From positions 62,001 through 126,000 of the forward strand of contig CAWHEI010000004.1 in NCBI GenBank assembly GCA_963828415.1: DNA of 64,000 bases, read 5' to 3'. Source of the stretch: Sva-07 sp963828415 (GTDB lineage Bacteria > Actinomycetota > Acidimicrobiia > Acidimicrobiales > Ilumatobacteraceae). How positions within the stretch are numbered: the stretch's first letter is position 1; every line of letters begins with the position of its first letter. The notes beneath the pieces are model-generated. The model searched no databases. It saw nothing but the letters and a program-made list of their open reading frames with translations, and had not been told where the DNA came from. The position numbers and the translations under genes were made by a program. Positions 43,332 to 52,821 of this stretch are shown here, piece after piece.

Positions 43332-45430
43332 CGAACAACGGGCAGGCGACGGTCATCAACGACCGGTACGAGATCCACAAGCGGATCGGACGCGGCGGCA
43401 TGGCCGACGTGTTCTCCGCGCGCGATCTGTTGCTCGACCGCCAGGTCGCTGTGAAGGTGTTGTTCCCCGAGTTCGCCACGGACGCGAACTTCGTCGAGCG
43501 GTTCCGTCGCGAGGCGCAATCTGCCGCGAGCCTGTCGCATCCCAACATCGTCAACGTGTACGACTGGGGCAAGTACGAGGGCACGTACTTCATCGTGATG
43601 GAAGAGGTGCAGGGCCGCACGCTCGCCGAGGTCCTCTCGACCAACAAGCAGCTCACGTCGAAGCAGGCCGCCGAGATCGCGAGCGAGGTCGCCGCCGCGC
43701 TGGGATTCGCCCACGACAATCACGTCGCACACCGCGACATCAAGCCGGCCAACATCCTCATCGGCTCGAACGGCCAGGTGAAGGTGGCCGACTTCGGGAT
43801 CGCCCGGGCGCTCAACGCACCGACCGAGTCGAACCTCACCCAGGTCGGCTCGGTCATGGGCACCGCGACGTACTTCTCTCCCGAGCAGGCGCAGGGTGCG
43901 CAGCCCGACCCGCGCAGCGACCTGTACTCGCTCGGCATCGTGATGTACGAGATGGTGGCCGGCAAGCCGCCGTTCACCGGCGAGAACCCGGTGAGCATCG
44001 CCTACAAGCAGGTGCACGACGCACCCCAGCCGCTCGTGCAGATCGTCGCCGACGTGCCCCGCTCGTTCGAGGCGATCGTCGCGAAGTTGCTCGCCAAGGA
44101 TCCGAAGCTGCGCTATCCGAGCGCCTCCGCGCTGCGCGACGACCTCCGCCGGTTCCGCAACGACGAACCGGTCCAGGCCCTCGCCGCGGCCCAGGGCACG
44201 CAGAATCGTACTGCGGGCGTCGCCGTTGCCGGCGCTGCCGCAGCGGGTCTCGCCGGTGCCACCACGGTCAACCCCACCACGGCGCCGACCGGGATGATCC
44301 CCACGGCCGCCCCTCGCTCGACGACCGTGCCGTCGACCGGAATGATGGAGGCGGGGTATCCGACCGGCGCGTCGGCCGACGCCATGTATTACGACACGAA
44401 CCCGTCGCGCACCGGCTGGTACGCGCTCGGGGCGTTCGTGGCGTTGATCCTGCTCGTCATCGGCGGCGTGTTGTTGTTCCAGGCGCTGAGCGGCGACGAC
44501 GGTGCCGACGAGACCGAAGAGTTCGTGCTCGAGGACTACACGAACCGCCCGCTGACCGAGGTCACCGCCGACCTCACCGCCAAGAACATCAGCTTCACCA
44601 CGACCGCCGAGGAGAACAACCTCGTTCCGTTCGGGTTCGTGCACCGCACCGACCCGGTCGCCGGAACGTTGATCCTTCCCGACGAAGTGGTCGAGATCAT
44701 CTACAACCCTGATCCACAGCTCGTGCCGATCCCCAACGTCGTCGGTCTCTCGTCCGAGGAAGCGCGTACGCGGCTCGCTGCCGACGGCTTCGTCGTCGGC
44801 GAACTCACCACCGTCGAACGCGACGACGTCGCCCAGGACACCGTGGTCAGCACCGACCCGCCTCCCGAGACGCCGGCGCTCCAGGGGTCGCTCGTGAACC
44901 TCGTCGTGTCCGCCCCTCCCTCCAGCGTGCAGGTGCCGGGTGAAATCATCGGGATGAGCGAGATCGACGCCCGCGGTGTGCTCGAGGCCCCGCCGTACGA
45001 GTTCGTGGTCACCACGGACGTCCGCTCCAGCCCGACCGTTCCCGAGAACACCGTCATGGAGATCCGCCCCGGACCCGGCGAGCTCGTCGAGAAGGGCAGC
45101 GACGTCCTGATCATCGTGTCGAGCGGCCCGGAGGACGTCCGCGTGCCCGTGGTCGTCGGTCGCACCGAGGCGCAGGCCCGCAACACGCTCACGGAGATCG
45201 GACTGATCCCCGTGGTCGCATACCAGGACGGCAACTTCGGCGCCGCCGAGGACGGGCGCGTCATCTCCCAGAGCCTGCCGGTCGGCTCGAAGGTGCCGCC
45301 GGGCACCGAGGTCAACATCGTCGTCGCCCGCAACACGACGCCCGCGACCACGATCCCGCCGACGACCACCACGACGATTCCGCCGACGACCACCACGATC
45401 GCGCCGACGACCACCACCACGGTTCCCTGA
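43328..45430 (+). CDS. pknB: PknB-type Ser/Thr protein kinase with PASTA domains
   Basis: A 700-residue membrane kinase. The kinase domain (residues ~12-275) has IGRGGMADVFSA, the ATP lysine in VAVKVL, the catalytic loop HRDIKPANIL and ADFGIAR. After an Ala/Thr-rich juxtamembrane region, one helix (YALGAFVALILLVIGGVLLFQAL, ~residue 370) leads to four PASTA-like repeats (for example IPNVVGLSSEEARTRLAADGF and VPVVVGRTEAQARNTLTEIGL), which sense muropeptides or lipid II. A Thr-rich tail ends the protein. It closes the growth locus, opposed by PstP. Confidence 0.95.
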   Translation: MTNNGQATVINDRYEIHKRIGRGGMADVFSARDLLLDRQVAVKVLFPEFATDANFVERFRREAQSAASLSHPNIVNVYDWGKYEGTYFIVMEEVQGRTLAEVLSTNKQLTSKQAAEIASEVAAALGFAHDNHVAHRDIKPANILIGSNGQVKVADFGIARALNAPTESNLTQVGSVMGTATYFSPEQAQGAQPDPRSDLYSLGIVMYEMVAGKPPFTGENPVSIAYKQVHDAPQPLVQIVADVPRSFEAIVAKLLAKDPKLRYPSASALRDDLRRFRNDEPVQALAAAQGTQNRTAGVAVAGAAAAGLAGATTVNPTTAPTGMIPTAAPRSTTVPSTGMMEAGYPTGASADAMYYDTNPSRTGWYALGAFVALILLVIGGVLLFQALSGDDGADETEEFVLEDYTNRPLTEVTADLTAKNISFTTTAEENNLVPFGFVHRTDPVAGTLILPDEVVEIIYNPDPQLVPIPNVVGLSSEEARTRLAADGFVVGELTTVERDDVAQDTVVSTDPPPETPALQGSLVNLVVSAPPSSVQVPGEIIGMSEIDARGVLEAPPYEFVVTTDVRSSPTVPENTVMEIRPGPGELVEKGSDVLIIVSSGPEDVRVPVVVGRTEAQARNTLTEIGLIPVVAYQDGNFGAAEDGRVISQSLPVGSKVPPGTEVNIVVARNTTPATTIPPTTTTTIPPTTTTIAPTTTTTVP

Positions 45431-45511
45431 CCTCGTCACGATCTGCGTCCGTGGCGTCCCGCCTTCCGGCACGGTCGGCGCGCAGATCGCTGCTCGCCTG
45501 GCTGAGTGCGC

Positions 45512-46099
45512 TCAGTCGACCCGCGACAGGAAGGTTCGCAGCAGGTCGTGGCCGTGGCCGGTGAGGATGCTCTCCGGGTGGAATTGCACACCTTCGACGT
45601 CGAGCGTTCGGTGACGTACCCCCATGACCACACCGTCCGCGCTGCGTGCGGTGACGATCAGATCGTCGGGGATGCTGTCGGGTGCCAGTGTGAGCGAGTG
45701 ATACCGCGTCGCCGTCAGCGGCGAAGGGAGCCCAGCGAACACGCCGGCGCCGTCGTGCAGGATCGGTGACGTCTTGCCGTGCATCAGCTCGGGAGCGCCG
45801 ACGACGTCAGCGCCGTAGACGTGACCGATCGCCTGATGCCCGAGACACACGCCGAACAACGGGGTGCCCTGCGCAGCGAACGCGCCGATCGCATCACAGA
45901 TGATGCCGCTGGTCTCCGGGCGGCCGGGACCGGGCGAGAGCAGTACCGCGTCGGGTGCGAGTGCTACGGCCTCGTCGACGGTGAGCTGATCGTTGCGAAC
46001 CACGATCGGGTCGGCACCGAGCTCGCCGAGGTACTGCACGAGGTTGTAGACGAAGCTGTCGTAGCTGTCGATCACCAGAACACGCGGAGCGGAAGGCAC
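45512..46099 (-). CDS. trpG/pabA: Anthranilate/aminodeoxychorismate synthase glutamine amidotransferase subunit
   Basis: A class I glutamine amidotransferase of about 195 residues from GTG 46099. LVIDSYDSFVYNLVQYL starts the domain, LLSPGPGRPET forms the oxyanion region, and GVCLGHQAIG carries the catalytic Cys. HGKTSPI marks the TrpG/PabA group, and GVQFHPESILT has the catalytic His and Glu. It supplies ammonia to TrpE or PabB, neither of which is in this window. In many Actinobacteria this gene also lies beside pknB. The function is clear; which pathway is served is open. Confidence 0.93.
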   Translation of the reverse strand: MPSAPRVLVIDSYDSFVYNLVQYLGELGADPIVVRNDQLTVDEAVALAPDAVLLSPGPGRPETSGIICDAIGAFAAQGTPLFGVCLGHQAIGHVYGADVVGAPELMHGKTSPILHDGAGVFAGLPSPLTATRYHSLTLAPDSIPDDLIVTARSADGVVMGVRHRTLDVEGVQFHPESILTGHGHDLLRTFLSRVD

Positions 46100-46178
46100 C
46101 CGCCAAGTATGGAGTGTCGGGGCGTCGAGCACGCACCGTGAATGCAGTGTCGGCCGGATCACGTATGCTCGTTCCCGC

Positions 46179-46505
46179 ATGGCTCCCCCGAAGCGAAAGA
46201 CGGGCGGTGGACGGGTCACCCCGAAAGGGACGCGACCAGAGGACCGCTACGTCAGCACCAACAGCAGCGACAAACACCACGGCGATCATCACGACGTGGC
46301 AGCGTCCTCGCGGTACACGCCCAAGGCGCAGCCTCGTCAGCTCGTACCGCCGAACTGGATCCCCGTGATCATGCTCGTGCTGCTGATCGGCGGCGGCGTG
46401 ATGATCATGCTGCGGTACCTCGTCTTCACCGACAGCAACATTCCGACGCTGATCGGCCTCGCGATGATCCTCGGTGGGCTGTACACCGCCACCAAGTGGC
46501 GTTAG
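46179..46505 (+). CDS. crgA: Cell division protein CrgA
   Basis: A 108-residue protein with a basic, polar N-terminus (residues 1-55). Two C-terminal membrane helices (WIPVIMLVLLIGGGVMIML and PTLIGLAMILGGLYTATKW) are joined by the short RYLVFTDSNI loop. This is the classic CrgA layout, though the N-terminus is longer than usual. CrgA recruits FtsI and FtsQ/FtsW partners in Actinobacteria and normally lies next to the pknB locus, as here. TATGCT (46164-46169) is a likely -10 box nine bases before the ATG. Confidence 0.93.
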   Translation: MAPPKRKTGGGRVTPKGTRPEDRYVSTNSSDKHHGDHHDVAASSRYTPKAQPRQLVPPNWIPVIMLVLLIGGGVMIMLRYLVFTDSNIPTLIGLAMILGGLYTATKWR

Positions 46506-46522
46506 CCATCGCAGAGAGCAGC

Positions 46523-47299
46523 TCAGAAGTCGGGGAGGCCAGCTCTCAACGCGCTGGTCGCTGCGGCCAGGAGGGCGGTGTCGACGCCGACGGTGATGAA
46601 GCGTGCGCCTGCATTTCCGTACGTGACGACGAGGTCTGGAGACACTGCCATGACTGAGGGAACAGCCCGCTGTGTCGAGATCCGGCTGAGCGCATCGACC
46701 ACGATTGCAACAACGTCCGGATCTGTGCCGCCGCCCGGATAGCCGAGTGACGTCGCGAGGTCCATCGGTCCGACGAAGACAGAATCGATCCCATCGACGG
46801 CACTGATCTCCTCGATCTGCGCGAGGGCGGCGGACGACTCGACCTGGACGATCAGGCAGATGTCCTCGTCGGCATTGGCGTGATAGCTCGGCACCCTTCC
46901 CCACCGGGCGGCGCGCGCCGATGACACTCCACGAACACCGTTCGGCGGGTACCGCGTCGCCCTCACAGCCGCTGTTGCCTGTTCGGCGTCATCGATCATT
47001 GGAACGATCAGCGTGCGGACACCGAGGTCGAGTACCTGCTTGATGAACGTGGCATCCGCGTCGGGCACACGAACCGCCGCTTCGACCCCTGTCGTTGATG
47101 CTGCCTGCAGTTGTCCGAGAATCGAGCGGAGATCATTCGGCGCATGTTCGGCGTCGATGACGATGACGTCGAAGCCTGCCCCGGCAGCGATCTCGGCGGC
47201 CACAGGGTCCGCCAGGCTCACGAAGAACCCCCACTGCACGCGCGTGTTCGGATCGCGGAGCCGACGTTTGAAGAGGTTCGGCGGCAACGCCGAGGTCAT
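46523..47299 (-). CDS. HpcH/HpaI-type class II pyruvate aldolase
   Basis: A 258-residue TIM-barrel aldolase/citrate lyase-like protein from ATG 47299. Family features are WGFFVSLADPVAAEIAAGAGFDVIVIDAEHAPND with its catalytic His, RVPDADATFIKQVLDLGVRTLIVPMI with the phosphate/substrate Arg, the metal ligand in LIVQVESSAALAQ, and FVGPMDLATSLGYPG. It would cleave a 4-hydroxy-2-oxo acid to pyruvate and an aldehyde. Its ATG overlaps the Rieske oxygenase stop, so the two likely act on the same ring-opened compound. Confidence 0.9.
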   Translation of the reverse strand: MTSALPPNLFKRRLRDPNTRVQWGFFVSLADPVAAEIAAGAGFDVIVIDAEHAPNDLRSILGQLQAASTTGVEAAVRVPDADATFIKQVLDLGVRTLIVPMIDDAEQATAAVRATRYPPNGVRGVSSARAARWGRVPSYHANADEDICLIVQVESSAALAQIEEISAVDGIDSVFVGPMDLATSLGYPGGGTDPDVVAIVVDALSRISTQRAVPSVMAVSPDLVVTYGNAGARFITVGVDTALLAAATSALRAGLPDF

Positions 47300-48279
47300 G
47301 GCGCCAACATGCTCGAGAGTTGGCGACGCCACTCGACCGACGGCTTGTCGGACTGGACGCTGGCGGTCGCCTGTTGGTCGAGCGGCAGGACCCCGGGGAC
47401 CCGTTCGAGCATCACCTTGTCCTCGGCACCGATCGCCCGATCGAAGGCGATGATCTCCTCGCCGGGCGTGGAGAAGTCGTCGTTGCGCCACACCACGAAC
47501 GTGAAGTACGACGTCGTGTCGTCGACGGGCGTTGCGCACAGCAGCAAGAGGTGATCGAGGCCGGTCTCGTAGTGGATCGTGCTGCGCACCACGAACGGGA
47601 GATGGAACCCGGTGCTCATCCGGCGGTGGACGACGTCACCCTCCTGGCCCGACACGGTGGTGCCGCCGGTGTCGTTGCGGGCATCGACCTCGTAGCGGTA
47701 GCCGTACCAGCCGTCGTCGAGGGGCTCGACGTGCAGCGTCGGGATCTCGGTCTTCTCCTGGATCCCGAACGTGCCGACGTGCACCCACGGGAAATGGGAG
47801 AAGTCCATGAAGTTGTCGGTCATCCGCGTGGCCGAAGTTGCCCAGGTCTCCACGCCGCTGTTGATCCGGCGATACGACGGATCGTCCTCCGCCGTCATCA
47901 ACGGAATCGTGCCCGCCGGATCGCCGACACAGAGCCAGACGAGACCGTACTTCTCCTCCACGTGGACGACCGGGAGATGAGCGGCGGGCGGAACGGGCCG
48001 ACCCGCGCCCGTCGAGGGGATCTCCACACACCTGCCGCCCTCGCCGAAGGTCCACCCGTGGTACGGGCAGGTGAGGCACCCGTTGCTCACCGTGCCGATG
48101 CTGAGCGGCGACTCCCGGTGCGTGCACCGGTCGGGGGCGGCAATCAGCTCCCCGGCCGCCGACCGCCACAGCACATAGTCGGCCCCGAGCAGCCGAACGC
48201 CGAGTGGAGCATCGGTGACGTCGACACCCTCGGCGACGACGTACCACTGGTGATGCAGCGCTTCGTGGTCCACGAACAT
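47296..48279 (-). CDS. Rieske-type aromatic ring-hydroxylating oxygenase, large subunit
   Basis: A 327-residue oxygenase from ATG 48279 (GGAAAGGG upstream). The Rieske cluster ligands are in CTHRESPL and CPYHGWTF (residues ~50-75). The non-haem iron site is in DNFMDFSHFPWVHVG. The length fits the PobA/VanA-like or phthalate 4,5-dioxygenase-like group that works on aromatic or heterocyclic acids with a separate reductase; no reductase gene is nearby. It lies downstream of ureD, after a palindromic site, and is coupled to the aldolase. Confidence 0.92.
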   Translation of the reverse strand: MFVDHEALHHQWYVVAEGVDVTDAPLGVRLLGADYVLWRSAAGELIAAPDRCTHRESPLSIGTVSNGCLTCPYHGWTFGEGGRCVEIPSTGAGRPVPPAAHLPVVHVEEKYGLVWLCVGDPAGTIPLMTAEDDPSYRRINSGVETWATSATRMTDNFMDFSHFPWVHVGTFGIQEKTEIPTLHVEPLDDGWYGYRYEVDARNDTGGTTVSGQEGDVVHRRMSTGFHLPFVVRSTIHYETGLDHLLLLCATPVDDTTSYFTFVVWRNDDFSTPGEEIIAFDRAIGAEDKVMLERVPGVLPLDQQATASVQSDKPSVEWRRQLSSMLAP

Positions 48280-48315
48280 CGGGGTCGCCCTTTCCGATCC
48301 ACAGAGATCGTCTTC

Positions 48316-48336
48316 TTGGTCTGATGGTCTTACCAT
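48316..48336. promoter_or_regulatory. Palindromic operator candidate upstream of the oxygenase-aldolase genes
   Basis: TTGGTCTGA (48316-48324) is followed by ATGGTCTTACCAT, a perfect 13-bp palindrome (48324-48336). The site overlaps the ureD stop and lies 37 bases upstream of the oxygenase start. A TGGTnnnACCA core is typical of FadR/VanR-subfamily GntR repressors. The same two half-sites recur at 53859-53878. Confidence 0.5.
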
Positions 48337-49067
48337 AGCAACTCGCCCGAGGTCAGCTCCGGGGCGATCCGAGCGAGCAACTCAGCCACCGATGGGCGAT
48401 CGGGGCCGACCGCGAGCACCACGGCAACATCGTGTGCGACCGGCAGCCAGCCAGCCGCCCGGCCGGTCTCGACGCACGTTCGGGAACGTCCGGCCGGTGC
48501 GCCGACGACCACCGCTGAGCACACATGGCGGGCGGCGCCGACCGACACCGAGCTGCGCGCCCCGGCAACGCCGGGGCCGAACGACTCGGCATGATCGACC
48601 ACCGCCGAACCTGCTCGCTCGATGCGTAGACGCAGATCGAGCCGACCACTCGCCTCGCCACGACGGCCGAGTGCGACCTCTTCGACGACCACGCACGTCG
48701 CTGACTCGGCGAGGCGCACCGTCGTCGTTGCCCTGTGGCGTGACCCGACCACCGACACCGTCGGCTCCAACCACAGGCGCAGATGTCCGGCGGCTGCGAC
48801 ATCGCACGTCGTCGTCATCGACGACCACCGATCGTCGGGGCCCGGCCACACCAGCCCTGCGGCAACCGACCCGACGTCGGCGCGCGCCCCGGACCCCACG
48901 GCGATCGCGAGTTCGAGTTCGTCACCACCGACCGGCGCGGCAGCCGACGACGCCAGCAACACCCGATCGCCACAGCGACGGACACTGATCGGGGCGGCAC
49001 CGGTCCGATCGACCAGCTCGTCGACGCCATCGCGACGTTCGACCGCGATTCGCGCCGCCGCCTTCAC
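48330..49067 (-). CDS. ureD: Urease accessory protein UreD
   Basis: A 245-residue UreD/UreH-type protein. The family pattern is weak but visible: MKAAARIAVERRDGVDEL, AAPISVRRCGDRVLLASSAAAPVGGDELELAIAVGSGARADVGS, then GHLRLWLEPTVSV and RLDLRLRIERAG. Together with UreF and UreG it forms the chaperone that loads nickel into apo-urease. ATG 49067 overlaps the ureG stop. It is the last gene of ureABCFGD. Confidence 0.88.
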   Translation of the reverse strand: MKAAARIAVERRDGVDELVDRTGAAPISVRRCGDRVLLASSAAAPVGGDELELAIAVGSGARADVGSVAAGLVWPGPDDRWSSMTTTCDVAAAGHLRLWLEPTVSVVGSRHRATTTVRLAESATCVVVEEVALGRRGEASGRLDLRLRIERAGSAVVDHAESFGPGVAGARSSVSVGAARHVCSAVVVGAPAGRSRTCVETGRAAGWLPVAHDVAVVLAVGPDRPSVAELLARIAPELTSGELLW

Positions 49068-49744
49068 GAGCGATGCCGCCAGCGGACCAGTTGCTCCCGA
49101 AGCCAGTCGGCCACCGGTCGGGCTCCATCCGCGTCGACCAGCGAAGTCGGGATCACCGGCTGTCCGTGGCGCCGATCGGCCGCCTCACGCAGCATCAGCG
49201 ACACGTCGGAGCCGACGTGCGGTGCGAGATCGACCTTGTTGATCACGAGCAGATCGGCGAGTGCGACACCCGGGCCGCCCTTGCGAGGAATGTCGTCGCC
49301 GCCCGCGGTGTCGATGACGAAGATCTGGACGTCGACGAGACCCCGGCTGAAGATCGCCGTGAGGTTGTCACCACCCGACTCCACGAGCGTCACGTCGACC
49401 GGATCGTGCCGCACCTCCATCCGCTCGACCGCGTCGAGGTTCGCGGCGATGTCGTCGCGAATGGCCGTGTGGGGACAGCAACCGGTTTCGACCGCCTCGA
49501 TGCGGTCGGCCGGGAGGACGGCCGCGCGCCGCAACGCAAGGGCGTCCTCGGACGTGAAGATGTCGTTGGTGACCACCACCATCGACAGTTCGTCGCGCAG
49601 CAGCCGGCAGAGCGATCCGACCAGGGTGGTCTTGCCGCTGCCGACCGGGCCACCGATACCGACCCGCAACGAACGATCGAGTCCCGGCGCCCGCACGTGT
49701 GGTTCGTTGTGGAAGAGGTCGACGGGGACGTCATGAGGGGGCAC
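49064..49744 (-). CDS. ureG: Urease accessory GTPase UreG
   Basis: A 226-residue SIMIBI-class GTPase. GIGGPVGSGKTTLV is the P-loop; VVVTNDIFTSEDA, VETGCCPHTAIRDD (the CPH nickel/zinc motif) and LVESGGDNL follow. The G4 motif is VINKVDLAPHVG. It couples GTP hydrolysis to nickel delivery. A His-rich N-terminus, found in some UreG proteins, is largely absent, with only a few His before residue 16. Confidence 0.95.
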   Translation of the reverse strand: MPPHDVPVDLFHNEPHVRAPGLDRSLRVGIGGPVGSGKTTLVGSLCRLLRDELSMVVVTNDIFTSEDALALRRAAVLPADRIEAVETGCCPHTAIRDDIAANLDAVERMEVRHDPVDVTLVESGGDNLTAIFSRGLVDVQIFVIDTAGGDDIPRKGGPGVALADLLVINKVDLAPHVGSDVSLMLREAADRRHGQPVIPTSLVDADGARPVADWLREQLVRWRHRS

Positions 49745-49771
49745 GGCGGGTGACCTTTCGGACTCGATGGT

Positions 49772-50455
49772 TCATGCGACGAACAGGCGGGCGTCTTGGC
49801 GACCGTGGTGCTCGCCGAGGATCTCGGTGAGCGAACCACCGACCGCGGGCAACTCGGCCGGGTCGGCAGTCGCCCAGGATTCGATCGACCGGGAGCTCGG
49901 CGCGCTGACGCACCGGTGTACCACCAGTGCCATCTCGATCGGGTCGAGACCCAGCAGGCGGACCGCGGCCGTGGTCGTGGCCGTCGCCGTGTGATGCAAC
50001 GCGACGACCGCTGCGTCACCGGGGTCGCCACCGGCAGCGGCGACGACCGCTCCGAGCACGATCGGCTGGTGCGGCCCATCGGGCAGCACCGACACGGCGT
50101 CGACCGATGCGCTCGGCCAGATCGGCCGAGCCGCCCGCAGGAAGTGCCGCCCGAGGCGGCGGCTCGTGGCCCGCAGATGCGGCGAGGGAACACGGGCGTC
50201 GTACTCGCGGTCGAGTCGTTCGAACCCGGTCGTCGAGTCGTTCACGTTCGGTTCCCGATGCGACAGGGCGCACGCCGCGGCAGCGAACGATGCGTCGACG
50301 ATGCCCGTCGTCGCCAGTCGACCGAGCAGGTACCGCTCGAGCGTCACGGCATCGGTGACATCGCCGATGCCGACCGCCGCCTCGACACCGGCCGACCACG
50401 AGTGGCCGCCCGCGGGAAACCGGCCGTCGGCGAGGAGCAACAGATCGGGGCGCAT
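49772..50455 (-). CDS. ureF: Urease accessory protein UreF
   Basis: A 227-residue all-helical protein. LLLADGRFPAGGHSWSAGVEAAVGIG is the typical UreF opening. LERYLLGRLATTGIVDASFAAAAC and the conserved segment HQPIVLGAVVAAAGGDPGDAAVVALHHT follow. UreF bridges UreD and UreG on the apo-enzyme. It starts nine bases after ureC ends. Confidence 0.92.
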   Translation of the reverse strand: MRPDLLLLADGRFPAGGHSWSAGVEAAVGIGDVTDAVTLERYLLGRLATTGIVDASFAAAACALSHREPNVNDSTTGFERLDREYDARVPSPHLRATSRRLGRHFLRAARPIWPSASVDAVSVLPDGPHQPIVLGAVVAAAGGDPGDAAVVALHHTATATTTAAVRLLGLDPIEMALVVHRCVSAPSSRSIESWATADPAELPAVGGSLTEILGEHHGRQDARLFVA

Positions 50456-50464
50456 CGATCAGTC

Positions 50465-52174
50465 TCAGTACAGGAAGTAGCGCTGGGCCATCGGGAGCAC
50501 CTCGGCGGGCTGCTCGACGACGAGTTCGCCGTCGATGCGCACGGCGAAGGTGTCCGGATCGATGTGGATGTCCGGCATGGCGTCGTTGCCGATCATGTCG
50601 GCCTTGCCGAGCGACCGGGTGTTCCCCACGGCCACCAGGCGGCGCCGCACGTTCAGTCGATCCGCCAGACCGTCATCGAGCGCCGCCGGGGCGACGAACG
50701 CCACCGACAGACCGGGGGCAACACCGGGAGCGGCACCGAACATCGGGCGGGGCAGCATGCGGCTGCGGTGTCGGGATCGAGGCGTTCGCGTCGCCCATCA
50801 TGCGCCCACGCGATCATGCCGCCCTTCACGACCACGTGGGGTCTGACCCCGAAGAACGCCGGCTCCCACAGCACGAGGTCGGCGAGCTTGCCGACCTCGA
50901 CGGAGCCGACCTCGGCCTGGAGTCCGTGGGCGATCGCCGGACAGATCGTGTACTTCGCCACGTAGCGCTGCGCCCGGACGTTGTCGGCGGCACCGTCGCC
51001 GGGCAGCGAACCTCGGCGCAGCTTCATCACGTGGGCGGTCTGCCACGTGCGCAGCACGACCTCGCCGATGCGGCCCATCGCCTGGGAGTCGGATCCGATG
51101 ATCGAGATCGCTCCCATGTCGTGGAGGATGTCCTCGGCGGCGATCGTCGACGGCCGGATGCGACTGTCGGCGAACGCGAGGTCCTCGGGGACCGACGGGT
51201 TGAGGTGGTGGCACACCATCAGCATGTCGAGGTGTTCGTCGACGGTGTTGACCGTGTGCGGCCGCGTGGGGTTCGTCGACGATGGCAGCACGTTCGGGTG
51301 CGATGCGACGGTCATGATGTCGGGCGCGTGGCCGCCGCCGGCGCCCTCGGTGTGGTACGTGTGGATCGACCGCCCGGCGATCGCGGCAAGCGTGCTCTCG
51401 ACGTAGCCGGCCTCGTTGAGGGTGTCGGTGTGGATCGCCACCTGAACCCCTGACTCATCGGCCACGCGCAGGCACGCATCGATCGCGGCCGGCGTGGTGC
51501 CCCAGTCCTCGTGCAGCTTGAACCCCGAGGCGCCGGCGCGGAGCTGCTCCCACATCGCCTCGGTGTCGACGGTGTTGCCCTTGCCGAGCAGGGCAACGTT
51601 GACCGGCCAGTGGTCGAGAGCTTCGAGCATCCGTTCCAGGTGCCAGGCGCCGCCGGACGGTGGTGGCCTTGGTGCCCTCGGCGGGGCCGGTGCCGCCACC
51701 GATCAGGGTGGTGACGCCCGTGCCGAGCGCCTCGTCGAGGAGCTGCGGGCAGATCAGGTGGACGTGACAGTCGATCGCTCCGGCGGTGACGATCTTGCCG
51801 TTGCCGGAGAGGATCTCGGTCGACGGGCCGATCACCAGTGCGGGATCGATGCCGTCCATCGTGTCGGGGTTGCCGGCTTTGCCGATCCCGACGATCCGGC
51901 CGTCGCGCACGCCGATGTCGGCCTTCACCACACCCCAGTGGTCGAGGACGATGGCACCGGTGATCACGAGGTCGGGAGCACCCTCGCCGCGGGTACGCGT
52001 CGACTGGCCCATCGATTCCCGGATCACCTTGCCGCCACCGAAGACCGCCTCGTCGCCACCGACGCAGCGGTCCTCGGTGACCTCGATCCAGAGATCGGTG
52101 TCGGCAAGACGCACCCGGTCGCCTGCGGTCGGCCCGTACAGGTTCCGGTAGCGGTCACGACCGATGAAGCTCAT
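50465..52174 (-). pseudogene. ureC: Urease subunit alpha UreC, coding frame interrupted three times
   Basis: The catalytic nickel subunit. From ATG 52174 the frame gives MSFIGRDRYRNLYGPTAGDRVRLADTDL, then DCHVHLICPQ with two nickel-binding His. Near 51655 it breaks after EGTKATT. It resumes as GGAWHLERMLEALDHWPVN with GFKLHEDWG (carbamylated Lys), HTDTLNE, HTYHTEGAGGGHAPD and the Asp in GSDSQAMGR. A second break near 50795 (AWA, then MGDANASIPTPQ in another frame) and a third near 50765 lead to LPRPMFGAAPG and the C-terminus at 50465. Every active-site residue is present. The breaks are single bases, so sequencing indels are more likely than a dead gene. The intact length would be about 569 residues. 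Confidence 0.9.
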
Positions 52175-52503
52175 GGTGCACCCCCGTCGAGCGGACCGCC
52201 GACCGCGCCGCGTAGGCCGGGGATCACGCGGGCGCCGACGAACGGCACGAGGTCGACGTCCATGGCGATGCCGGGCTCGAAGCGCACGGCGGTGCCGGCC
52301 GGCACATCGAGGCGGTGCCCCCGGGCGGCGTCGCGGTCGAACACCAGCGCCGGGTTGGCCTCGGCGAGGTGGTAGTGCGAACCGACCTGGATCGGCCGGT
52401 CGCCACCGTTCTCGATGCGCAACCTCAGCACCGGCCGGCCGACGTTGATCTCGACCGGGTCGGCCGGCCCGGCGATCTCGCCGGGGATCAACGGCCGGCT
52501 CAC
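52171..52503 (-). CDS. ureB: Urease subunit beta UreB
   Basis: A 110-residue subunit. IPGEIAGPADPVEINVGRP, RPIQVGSHYHLAEANPALVFDRDAARGHRLDVPAGTAVRFEPG and GARVIPGLRGAVGGPLD follow the family almost without gaps. Its ATG overlaps the ureA stop, and its stop overlaps the ureC start, so subunit synthesis is coupled. Confidence 0.95.
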   Translation of the reverse strand: MSRPLIPGEIAGPADPVEINVGRPVLRLRIENGGDRPIQVGSHYHLAEANPALVFDRDAARGHRLDVPAGTAVRFEPGIAMDVDLVPFVGARVIPGLRGAVGGPLDGGAP

Positions 52504-52811
52504 GGCGCCGACCCGATCGGTTCGTGGAGCGTGACGAGCTTGGTTCCGTCGGGGAACGTGGCCTCCACCTGGACCTCGTCGATCATCTCGGGCACGCCCT
52601 CCATCACGTCGTCGCGGGTGAGCACGTGCCGTCCCGCTTCCATCAGGTCGGCCACGCGCCGGCCGTCCCGAGCCGCTTCGAGCACCCAGTCGGTCAGGAT
52701 GGCGACGGCCTCGGGGTAGTTGAGCTGCAGCCCGCGCGCCCGGCGCGCTCGGGCGACATCCGCGGCGACGTGGATCATGAGCCGCTCCTGCTCGTGTGGG
52801 CTGAGTCGCAT
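52500..52811 (-). CDS. ureA: Urease subunit gamma UreA
   Basis: A 103-residue subunit from ATG 52811, behind AAGGAGACC. MRLSPHEQERLMIHVAADVARARRARGLQLNYPEAVAILTDWVLEAARDGRRVADLME and the end EVQVEATFPDGTKLVTLHEPI are diagnostic. Urease hydrolyses urea to ammonia and carbamate in the cytoplasm. The gene starts ten bases after the formamidase gene ends, so both are probably on one mRNA. Confidence 0.95.
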   Translation of the reverse strand: MRLSPHEQERLMIHVAADVARARRARGLQLNYPEAVAILTDWVLEAARDGRRVADLMEAGRHVLTRDDVMEGVPEMIDEVQVEATFPDGTKLVTLHEPIGSAP

Positions 52812-52821
52812 CCGGTCTCCT

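Noticed and set aside
50829..50841. GGGGTCTGACCCC palindrome as another operator copy
   Set aside because: It lies deep within ureC coding sequence and lacks the TGGT/ACCA ends.
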